DNA of 36,065 nt from Acidimicrobiales bacterium (lineage in GTDB: Bacteria > Actinomycetota > Acidimicrobiia > Acidimicrobiales > DATDAH01), in assembly GCA_016794585.1 (NCBI GenBank), contig JAEUJM010000045.1, positions 1 through 36,065 on the forward strand, in the 5' to 3' direction. Below are positions 29,896 through 36,065 of the stretch, piece by piece (position 1 is the first letter of the stretch; each line of letters starts with the position of its first letter). The position numbers were made by a program, and so were the translations under genes. Under the pieces are notes generated by a model, which saw nothing but the letters and a program-made list of their open reading frames with translations, did not search any database and had not been told where the DNA came from.

Positions 29896-29966
29896 ACCGG
29901 TCGCGCCGCCCCCTCGGGCGTGCCGCCGGGGTGCCCGCCGCCGGTGCGGAGCGCCATGATCGGGGC

Positions 29967-31379
29967 ATGGGCGAGCAGCGGAGTCGGGTGGTCGTGGGCG
30001 TGGCACTGGCCGTCGGCCTGGCCGTCGGCGCCGTGGCGTGCTCGTCGGGCGGTGGGTCGGGATCCGACGAGGGCGCGTCGGCCACCAGCGCCACCACCGC
30101 CACGACCGTGGCCCGGCCCGACTCGAGCTGCTTCTGGTCGGACCCCGTCACCGTCGACGCCAACAACACGCAGTACCCCGACAGCGGTGCCGCCTACTGG
30201 TTCAGCGGGTACTCGCTCCCCGAGGGAGCGACCCTGCGGGTGACGGGCGCCTACCCGCACGCCCGCTACGCGTCCTTCAACGCCTACGGGCCCGACCCCG
30301 AGACGGCGGTCGACGGCGTCCCCGTCGACGCGCTGGCCGACGTGGACATCGAGCCGGACGAGGGCTCGACCAACCCGTTCGAGGTCGGCGCGGACCGCGC
30401 CGTCGCCGCCCGGGAGTACACGGTGCGGGTGGTGGGCGACGAACCGCCCGGGGCGGCCGGTGAGCGGGAGGCCAACACCGTGTACGGCGGCGGGTCGGAC
30501 CAGCAGCTGATCTACCGCGTGTACGTGCCGGACGACGGCCGGGACGTGCTCGGCGACGCCGGCGTCCCCGTGGTCGAGGTCGAGCTCGCCGACGGCACCG
30601 TGCTCGCCGGTGACGAGGCCTGCGCGGCCCTCGACGTCACCACGACCATCGACACCGAGGGCCTGCCGTCGATCGACGAGGCCACCTACCGCTCGCTGGT
30701 CGAGCTGGGCGACCCGGCCACCCACCCCGCCTTCGACCCCGTGGAGTGGCACGCCTTCTTCAACACCCGACACGCCCTGCTCTCCACCTTCTACGCCCAC
30801 ACCGACCAGGAGGCGGCGCTGGCCGACGTCGATGCCGCGAAGGTGGGCGGCTTCTACAGCAACGCCGACAACGCCTACGTGGTCGGCGCGGTCAACCGGG
30901 GCCTCGGGCCCGACCCCGACGGGCACAACCTCCTGGTGCTGACGGGCACGGCACCGTCGACGCCGGCCACCCTCGACGGGGCGGCCACGATGGCCGACGG
31001 CGAGCTGCGCTACTGGTCGCTCTGCCAGAACGAGAGCCCGGTGACCACCCGGGTGTCGGGCTGCCTCTACGACGAGCAGGTGCCCGTGGACGACGAGGGC
31101 CGGTACACGATCGTCCTCGGCCTTCCCGAGGACCGGCCCGACAACGCCACCGAGGAGTGCGGGGTGGCGTGGCTGGACTGGGGCCCCGGGGACGGCGTGA
31201 GCCGGCCGGAGGCGGGCACGCTGCTCCTGCGCCACCTGCTGCCGAGCGCGGACTTCGGACAAGCCATCCAGCGCATCGAGGCGCCGGGCGACGAGGCGGC
31301 GGTCCTGGGGGGCCACCTTCCCGAGGGCACGTACACCTCACCCGACGACTTCGCGGCGCGAGGCTGCCCCGCCGGCTGA
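29967..31379 (+). CDS. Putative lipoprotein of unknown function
   Basis: A 470-residue protein with an N-terminal signal and lipobox (VGLAVGAVAC), then a Gly/Ser/Ala/Thr linker. The body contains YWFSGYSLPEGATLRVTGAYPHARYASFNAYG, which recalls DUF1254/DUF1214-like folds. Later come EREANTVYGG, LLSTFYAHTDQ, and a C-terminal Cys-containing part (SLCQNESPVTTRVSGCLYDEQV and TEECGVAWLDWG). Six or more Cys suggest disulfides outside the cell. I do not recognise a function. The ATG at 29967 is preceded by CATGAT-N6, one mismatch from a leaderless box. It follows the secreted repeat protein by 71 bases on the same strand. Confidence 0.78.
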   Translation: MGEQRSRVVVGVALAVGLAVGAVACSSGGGSGSDEGASATSATTATTVARPDSSCFWSDPVTVDANNTQYPDSGAAYWFSGYSLPEGATLRVTGAYPHARYASFNAYGPDPETAVDGVPVDALADVDIEPDEGSTNPFEVGADRAVAAREYTVRVVGDEPPGAAGEREANTVYGGGSDQQLIYRVYVPDDGRDVLGDAGVPVVEVELADGTVLAGDEACAALDVTTTIDTEGLPSIDEATYRSLVELGDPATHPAFDPVEWHAFFNTRHALLSTFYAHTDQEAALADVDAAKVGGFYSNADNAYVVGAVNRGLGPDPDGHNLLVLTGTAPSTPATLDGAATMADGELRYWSLCQNESPVTTRVSGCLYDEQVPVDDEGRYTIVLGLPEDRPDNATEECGVAWLDWGPGDGVSRPEAGTLLLRHLLPSADFGQAIQRIEAPGDEAAVLGGHLPEGTYTSPDDFAARGCPAG

Positions 31380-31465
31380 CGTGGTCGACGGGAACGGTCG
31401 GCGGGTGCGCCCGGTCCCGGCTGCGACACTGGCGGTCCCATTCGGCCCATCCCAGGAGGACACCG

Positions 31466-32254
31466 GTGGCCAACGTCGAGCTCGAAGTGGTGGAGGGCAA
31501 CGTCGGGGTGATCACCCTGAACCGGCCCGAGCGCCTCAACGCGCTGAGCTTCCCGATGGTCGGCGACATCCACGACGCCCTCGACGAGGCGGCGGGCAAC
31601 GCCGACCTCAAGGTGCTGGTGCTGGCCGGCGCCGGCAAGGGCTTCTGCTCGGGGCTGGACCTGCGGGACTGGGGTGAGGTGCCCACCCCCGGCACCCACC
31701 CGCATTGGAACGCCCGCACCAGCGGCCAGTCCTTCATCGCCGACCTGACGACCCATCTGCGGGACACTCCGCAGATCGTGGTGGCCGCGGTCAAGGGTGT
31801 GGCCTTCGGCGGTGGCCTGTCCCTGGCCTGCGCCGCCGACGTGCGCATCGCGTCGGCGTCGGCCCGCTTCTGCTCCGCGTTCATCCGCACCGGCCTGAGC
31901 GGCACCGACATCGGCATCAGCTACCTGCTGCCCCGGCTGGTCGGGGCGTCGCGGGCGTGGGACCTCATCATCTCGGGGCGGGAGATCGACGGCGTCGAGG
32001 CCGAGCGCATCGGCCTGGTGAGCCAGGTGGTGGACGACGACGACCCGCTCGACGTCGCCCTGGCCTATGCCCGGGGGGTGGCGTCCTACACCCGCACCGG
32101 CCTCGCGCTGACCAAGGAGGCGCTGTGGCACAACCTGGACGCCCAGAGCCTCGACGCGGCCGTGGCTCTGGAGAACCGCAACCAGCTGCTGGCCTCGGCC
32201 GCGCCGGACGTGAAGGAGTACATGGCGGGGTACGCCAAGCGCACCACCGGCTGA
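31466..32254 (+). CDS. Crotonase-family protein (enoyl-CoA hydratase/isomerase fold)
   Basis: A 262-residue crotonase-fold protein that would bind an acyl-CoA thioester. The oxyanion-hole segments GKGFCSGLDL and KGVAFGGGLSLACAADVRIAS are intact, as is the LLPRLVG helix. The two catalytic Glu of classical enoyl-CoA hydratase are absent: the GGGCE position reads GGGLS, and the PE position in the next segment reads AF. An Asp in SGTDIGISY lines up with Asp204 of dienoyl-CoA isomerase. Hydration is therefore doubtful; isomerase or another crotonase reaction is possible. The GTG start has AGGAGGA upstream. It may belong with the acyl-CoA genes at the left of the window. Confidence 0.9.
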   Translation: MANVELEVVEGNVGVITLNRPERLNALSFPMVGDIHDALDEAAGNADLKVLVLAGAGKGFCSGLDLRDWGEVPTPGTHPHWNARTSGQSFIADLTTHLRDTPQIVVAAVKGVAFGGGLSLACAADVRIASASARFCSAFIRTGLSGTDIGISYLLPRLVGASRAWDLIISGREIDGVEAERIGLVSQVVDDDDPLDVALAYARGVASYTRTGLALTKEALWHNLDAQSLDAAVALENRNQLLASAAPDVKEYMAGYAKRTTG

Positions 32255-32266
32255 CCGGCAGCGACG

Positions 32267-33421
32267 TCAGGCGGGCGTGCCGTCGCCCTCGAACTTCTCG
32301 GTGCAGCGCTCGTGGAAGACCTCGGACTCGGTCGGGTCGGGTGCCACCCGACCGCCGCAGGTGGCGCCGTAGTCCTCGTAGCCCGAGCCGCGCTCGGACT
32401 GGAGCCACAGCCGGTCGCAGGCGGCGAAGTCCTCGTCCGCGCAGTCCCGGGCGAGGTCGTCCAGCACGGGATCGGTGCCGAACTCGCTGATGGAGGTCGG
32501 CGGGTCGCCGTCGGGCACCGGCTCGTCGCTCACGGCCACGAACACCCAGAAGGCCACGGCCAGGACGAGGGTGAGGTAGCCCAGGACCAGGCCGGCGGTG
32601 GCGAGGCCCCGACCGCCCTCGGTCCCCTGGCTGCGCTTGATGCGACCACGGGCGAGGTGGCCGAACACCACGGCCAGGATCGAGAGCACCGGGACGAAGC
32701 AGAAGAACAGGCCCGCGATGCCGACGGCGAGCGAGGCGATGGCGAACCCGTTGTTGCGGCGGCGCGCCACCGGGGCGCCGTAGCCGGGGGCGCCGTAGCC
32801 CGGCGGCCCGTACTGCGACGGGTAGCCGCCGGGGTACGGGCCCTGCACGGCCGGCGCGGGCGGGAAGCCGGTGGGCGGCGGCGCACCGCCGCCGTACGCG
32901 GAGGGGTAGGCCGCGGGCGGCGCCCCGCCGGTGGTCGCCGGGTACGGGGGGTGGCTGGGGTAGGGCGAGTACCCCGGGCTGCTCGGGGGCGACGCGGGCG
33001 CGACCTGACCCGTGGTCCACGCCGGCGGGGGCGGCGCGTCGGGGGGCACCCACGGTGCGGCCTCGCCGCCGCCGGCCTGGTCCCGGGCGTCAGCCGCGGC
33101 GTCGGGCGCGGCGTCGGGCGCGACGCCGGCGCCCGACTCGGCGGCCCAACCCGCGTCGTCCGTGGGTTCGTCGTCCGTGGGGGCGTCGGCCAGCAGCTCC
33201 GACGGGAGGTCCGCGGGCCGCTCGGCGGGGAACGGGTCGCCCCAGGTCGTGTCCTGCTCGCCGCCGGACCACGAGGTGCCCGACCCCGAGGCGTCGGAGG
33301 TGGACGTGTCCGACCAGGCGTTGTCGGAGCTCGACGTGTCCGACGACCACGACGAGTCCGACGACGAGCTGTCGCTGCCGGCCCCGCTGTCGCTCGAGCC
33401 CCCGTCGCTGGTGTCGCTCAC
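32267..33421 (-). CDS. Large DUF4190-type membrane protein with Ser/Asp-rich N-terminus
   Basis: A 384-residue mosaic. Residues 1 to about 55 are mostly Ser, Asp, Thr, Gly and Trp. A long disordered Ala/Asp- and then Pro/Gly/Tyr-rich part follows (with GYGAPGYGAP). A DUF4190-like two-helix membrane domain spans about residues 235-305 (NNGFAIASLAVGIAGLFFCFV and GLATAGLVLGYLTLVLAVAFWVF). The C-terminal external domain of about 75 residues has four Cys (DLARDCADEDFAACDRLW, ATCGG, HERCTEKF), likely two disulfides. The GTG start has GGGAGAGG upstream. It shares its membrane domain with the 87-residue protein at 9468. Function is unknown. Confidence 0.83.
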   Translation of the reverse strand: MSDTSDGGSSDSGAGSDSSSSDSSWSSDTSSSDNAWSDTSTSDASGSGTSWSGGEQDTTWGDPFPAERPADLPSELLADAPTDDEPTDDAGWAAESGAGVAPDAAPDAAADARDQAGGGEAAPWVPPDAPPPPAWTTGQVAPASPPSSPGYSPYPSHPPYPATTGGAPPAAYPSAYGGGAPPPTGFPPAPAVQGPYPGGYPSQYGPPGYGAPGYGAPVARRRNNGFAIASLAVGIAGLFFCFVPVLSILAVVFGHLARGRIKRSQGTEGGRGLATAGLVLGYLTLVLAVAFWVFVAVSDEPVPDGDPPTSISEFGTDPVLDDLARDCADEDFAACDRLWLQSERGSGYEDYGATCGGRVAPDPTESEVFHERCTEKFEGDGTPA

Positions 33422-33543
33422 GGCCCTCTCCCGGTCGGTTCTCCTCTGGGCACCATCGTCGCGCCGGCGCCCCTTCTCGACCGGTGATGTGGCCTCCTGG
33501 ATCTCCGAGGCCGTCGACCGGTCCGTGGTGGCATCATCGCCGC

Positions 33544-34026
33544 ATGAGCGAGCTCGCCGCCGTCGCCCCCGCGTTCGTCGACATGGCCCACCGCATCGTC
33601 TGGTCGACGGTGGCGACCGTGGACGCCGACGGTCGGCCCCGGAGCCGGATCCTGCACCCGCTGTGGGAGTGGGACGGCGAGACGATGGTGGGCTGGATCG
33701 CCACCGGCCCGACCCCGCTCAAGCGGGCCCACCTCGACCACAGCCCCTACGTCTCGGTGAACTACTGGACGCCCGAGCACGACACCTGCACGGCGGAGTG
33801 CGCCGCCGAGTGGCTGCTCGACGACGCCAGCTGCATCGAGGGCTGGGAGCGCTTCAAGGCGGCGCCGGCACCCGTGGGCTACGACCCGGCGATCATCCCG
33901 GTCTGGGCCGACGGCCCCACGTCGCCGGCGTTCGCCATCCTGCGGCTCACGCCGTGGCGACTGCGGGTGTTCCCGGGCTCGGTGCTCCTGGGCCAGGGCG
34001 GCGAGGTCCTCACCTGGTCGGCCTGA
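33544..34026 (+). CDS. Pyridoxamine 5'-phosphate oxidase-like (split beta-barrel) flavoprotein
   Basis: A 160-residue protein with the split-barrel pattern of the PNPOx/FDOR families: IVWSTVATVDADGRPRSRIL near the start, then VGWIATGPTPLKRAHLDHSPYVSVNYW. A Cys/His-containing loop (EHDTCTAECAAEW) follows, and the C-terminus ends LRLTPWRLRVFPG. Such proteins bind FMN, F420 or haem and act on small molecules in the cytosol. In actinobacteria many use F420, but no diagnostic residue for that is clear. The ATG has CATCAT-N6 upstream. The methyltransferase gene follows after 17 bases. Confidence 0.85.
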   Translation: MSELAAVAPAFVDMAHRIVWSTVATVDADGRPRSRILHPLWEWDGETMVGWIATGPTPLKRAHLDHSPYVSVNYWTPEHDTCTAECAAEWLLDDASCIEGWERFKAAPAPVGYDPAIIPVWADGPTSPAFAILRLTPWRLRVFPGSVLLGQGGEVLTWSA

Positions 34027-34043
34027 CGACGGGCGCCGGCGAC

Positions 34044-34649
34044 GTGGCCCCGCCCGCCGCCGAACGGTGGAACTCGAACCTCCACGCCCTCGAGCTGCTG
34101 CTCCGCGAGGTGCCGCCCGGCGCGCGGCGAGGGCTCGACGTCGGCTGCGGCGAGGGCGAGACGGCCCGCCGGCTGCGCCGCCGTGTCCCGTCGGTGGTCG
34201 GGCTCGACCCCGACCCCTCCTCCATCGAGGCCGCTCGTGCCGTCGGCGACGACATCGAGTACCGCCTCGGCTCGCTCGAGGACGCCGACCTGCCCGTCGC
34301 GGCGTTCGACGTGGTCACCGCCGTGGCCGTGCTGCACCACCTCGACCACGACGACGGCATGGCCCGTCTCGGCGCCCTGCTCCGTCCGGGCGGCGTCCTC
34401 CTCGTGGTCGGCCTCGCCCGCTCCCGGTCACCGCGCGACCTCGCCCGGGACGCGTTCGACGCCGTGGCGCTGCGGCGCCACACCTGGTCCCGTGCGGTGT
34501 GGGAGACGCCGGCGCCCAAGTGCTGGCCACCCCCGGTGACCTACACCGAGGTCCGGCGGCGCTCGCCCGTGGTCCTGCCGGGCGCCCGGGTCCGCCGCCT
34601 GCCCCACTTCCGCTACGGCCTGACCTGGCGGCGGGCGCCGGCCGACTGA
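34044..34649 (+). CDS. SAM-dependent class I methyltransferase
   Basis: A 201-residue protein with methyltransferase motif I (GLDVGCGEGETARRL), motif II acidic residue (VVGLDPDP), and motifs at EDADLPVAAFDVVTAVAVLHHL and LLRPGGVLLVVGL. It resembles small UbiE/Methyltransf_11 proteins; the acceptor substrate is unknown. The C-terminal region (AVWETPAPKCWPPPVTYTEV...RRLPHFRYGLTWRRAP) is a common form in actinobacteria. GTG 34044 is the only reasonable in-frame start after the preceding stop. It has no clear ribosome site and is probably translated with the upstream flavoprotein gene. Confidence 0.85.
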   Translation: MAPPAAERWNSNLHALELLLREVPPGARRGLDVGCGEGETARRLRRRVPSVVGLDPDPSSIEAARAVGDDIEYRLGSLEDADLPVAAFDVVTAVAVLHHLDHDDGMARLGALLRPGGVLLVVGLARSRSPRDLARDAFDAVALRRHTWSRAVWETPAPKCWPPPVTYTEVRRRSPVVLPGARVRRLPHFRYGLTWRRAPAD

Positions 34650-34688
34650 CAACGCACCGCACCTCGAGGAACTTGGCGCCCGCGGCAG

Positions 34689-35952
34689 TGTCGTGGTTCA
34701 GGACATCGGCAAGGGATGAGTCGAGACATCGGCAAGGCGCCGGCGGTGATGGTGGCGGATGTCGCTGCGTCGCTCGGTCATCTTGGCGGTCACGGTCGAG
34801 GGGCTCTCCCAGGCGGAGGCTGCCCGGCGCTATGAGATGTCGGAGTCGTGGGTGTCGCGCCTGTTGGCCCGCTACCGCCTCGAGGGCGACGCCGCGTTCG
34901 AGCCCCGATCGCGTCGCCCGCACCACTCACCGACCGCGACCCCCCACGAGACGGTCGAGCTGATCGTGAACCTACGCGTCGATCTCACCGACCAAGGCCT
35001 CGACGCCGGGCCAGAGACCATCGTGTGGCACCTCGAACACCACCACGGGATCACCGTGTCGATCTCCACGGTGCGCCGGCGGCTCATCGACGCCGGCCTG
35101 GTCGAGCCCGAGCCCCGCAAACGACCCCGGTCGTCGTACATCCGCTTCGAAGCCGACCTCCCCAACGAGTGCTGGCAGAGCGACTTCACCCACTGGCGCC
35201 TCGCGGACGGGACCGACACCGAGGTCTTGACGTGGCTCGACGACCACTCCCGCTACGCCCTGTCCCTCACCGCCCACCTACGAGTCACCGGGCCCGCCGT
35301 GGTCGACACCTTCACCGAAACCGCCGCTGACCAGGGACTTCCCGCCTCGGTCCTCACCGACAACGCCATGGTCTTCACCACCCGATTCGCTGGCGGCCGC
35401 GGCGGCCGCAACCACCTCGAGACCCTCCTGGTCGAGCTCGGCATCACCCAGAAGCACTCCCGCCCGAACCACCCCACCACCTGCGGGAAAGTCGAACGCT
35501 TCCAACAGACCCTCAAGAAGTGGCTCACCGCCCAGCCCCCCGCCCGCACCCTCGAAGACCTCCAAGCCCAACTCGACGCGTTCGTCGACGAATACAACAA
35601 CCGGCGCCCCCACCGATCCCTCGGCCGGGCCACCCCCGCCGCCGCCTACCAGGCCCGCCCCAAGGCCCACCCCGCCGGCTCCGACGCCGGCACCCACCAC
35701 CGCATCCGCCACGACCACGTCGACACCAACGGCTCGATCTCACTGCGACACGCCGGCCGCATGCACCACATCGGCATCGGACGCCCCCACGCCCGAACCC
35801 CCGTCATCCTCCTCATCGCCGACCTCGACATCAGAGTCATCCACCGAACCACCGGCGAACTCCTCCGCCACCTCACCCTCGACCCCACCCGCGACTACCA
35901 ACCCCAACCAAAACGACCAAAGGCCGGGACTGCCGCGCGGCGGGGTGACATC
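34689..35952 (+). mobile_element. IS481-family insertion sequence, right end apparently missing
   Basis: The left boundary is placed at TGTCGTGGTTCAGGACATCGG (34689), which resembles IS481-type ends known to me. GACATCGGCAAGG occurs twice, at 34702-34714 and 34725-34737, as subterminal repeats. No inverted copy of this end (expected CCGATGTCC... then CACGACA) is found after the transposase gene. Instead the sequence passes into a new IS3-like end. The element therefore looks truncated on the right. The boundaries are inferred, not proven. Confidence 0.5.
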
Positions 35953-35955
35953 TGA
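34759..35955 (+). CDS. IS481-family transposase (DDE)
   Basis: A 398-residue protein. The N-terminal helix-turn-helix region (EGLSQAEAARRYEMSESWVSRLLARYRLEG) is followed by a second HTH (ITVSISTVRRRLIDAGL). The rve catalytic core has Asp in CWQSDFTHW, Asp in LTDNAMVF and Glu in GKVERFQQTLKKW: the DDE triad is intact. RRPHRSLGRATPAAAY is the usual end of the core, and a C-terminal beta-rich domain follows. The gene may still be active, but its right end is lost. The last residues (QPKRPKAGTAARRGDI) may not be native, because the stop TGA coincides with what looks like the first bases of the adjacent IS3 element. The third-position C bias is strong. Confidence 0.93.
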   Translation: MSLRRSVILAVTVEGLSQAEAARRYEMSESWVSRLLARYRLEGDAAFEPRSRRPHHSPTATPHETVELIVNLRVDLTDQGLDAGPETIVWHLEHHHGITVSISTVRRRLIDAGLVEPEPRKRPRSSYIRFEADLPNECWQSDFTHWRLADGTDTEVLTWLDDHSRYALSLTAHLRVTGPAVVDTFTETAADQGLPASVLTDNAMVFTTRFAGGRGGRNHLETLLVELGITQKHSRPNHPTTCGKVERFQQTLKKWLTAQPPARTLEDLQAQLDAFVDEYNNRRPHRSLGRATPAAAYQARPKAHPAGSDAGTHHRIRHDHVDTNGSISLRHAGRMHHIGIGRPHARTPVILLIADLDIRVIHRTTGELLRHLTLDPTRDYQPQPKRPKAGTAARRGDI

Positions 35956-35995
35956 TCTGTGGTGCTGAGTGGTGCCACGGGAGAGGATGTGCACC

Positions 35996-36065
35996 ATGCC
36001 CAAGCCGTATCCGAAGGAGTTCCGCGAGGAGGTCGTCCGGGTCGCCCAGAACCGCGAGGACGGCG
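35996..36065 (+). CDS. IS3-type transposase OrfA, N-terminal fragment cut by window end
   Basis: The 23 visible residues, MPKPYPKEFREEVVRVAQNR and then EDG, match the start of the helix-turn-helix OrfA of IS3-family elements. GAGAGGA lies 8 bases before the ATG. The gene continues past the right edge, so length, frameshift site and OrfB cannot be seen. Confidence 0.75.
   Translation, partial: MPKPYPKEFREEVVRVAQNREDG

Noticed and set aside
34650..34758. Small gene between the methyltransferase and the transposase
   Set aside because: The interval is occupied by the IS481 left end and its subterminal repeats; short ATG frames there have no ribosome site or recognisable product.

Overview
The window is very GC-rich, actinobacterial-type DNA (many GTG starts, strong G/C third-position bias, mycobacteria-like lipid genes, GlgE-pathway glycogen genes, a ba3-type oxidase). 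I infer a member of the Actinomycetota, most likely class Acidimicrobiia. There is no rRNA or other marker gene here, so the class is a guess. No tRNA, rRNA, CRISPR array or replication origin was recognised. No intergenic gap exceeds about 170 bases. All 33 protein genes are listed, including a 53-residue oxidase subunit and a transposase cut by the window end.

Left part (1-9731): acyl-CoA/lipid and housekeeping genes. These are an acyl-CoA ligase cut by the window edge, a lipoprotein of the Ca2+-dependent PI-PLC type, a MaoC-type hydratase overlapping a NUDIX hydrolase, an SDR oxidoreductase, a membrane-anchored proline-rich protein, an M50B-like membrane peptidase, a DJ-1/PfpI protein, a small acidic protein, a BtuF-like binding protein and a small DUF4190-type membrane protein.

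Respiratory block (9901-12914): a membrane-anchored cytochrome c, a tiny subunit IIa-like protein, a CuA subunit II and a B-type haem-copper subunit I. Together they look like one complete ba3-type terminal oxidase operon with its own electron donor.

Alpha-glucan block (13007-24516): glgP, glgE, a treS-maltokinase fusion, malQ and glgB in one tightly packed operon. Trehalose would be converted to maltose (TreS), then to maltose-1-phosphate (maltokinase). GlgE would polymerise this, GlgB branch it, and GlgP and MalQ recycle it. glgX (debranching) lies on the opposite strand at 26865-29027. Between glgB and glgX sits a small module: a LuxR-type HTH protein, two ferritin-like proteins with Tat-type signals and a TatA-like protein.

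Right part (29155-34649): a secreted repeat protein, a lipoprotein of unknown function, a crotonase-family protein without the canonical glutamates, a large DUF4190-type protein with a Ser/Asp-rich N-terminus, a PNPOx-like flavoprotein and a SAM methyltransferase. The window ends in mobile DNA: an IS481-family transposase followed at once by the start of an IS3-type OrfA.

The most unusual observations are these: a recurring TANNNT-N6-8-start-codon arrangement suggesting extensive leaderless transcription; a relay of two stop/start-overlapping mini-ORFs exactly bridging glgE and treS; operator-like dyads before the acyl-CoA ligase and the oxidase operon; and the Tat-ferritin module, in which one paralogue has lost likely metal ligands.
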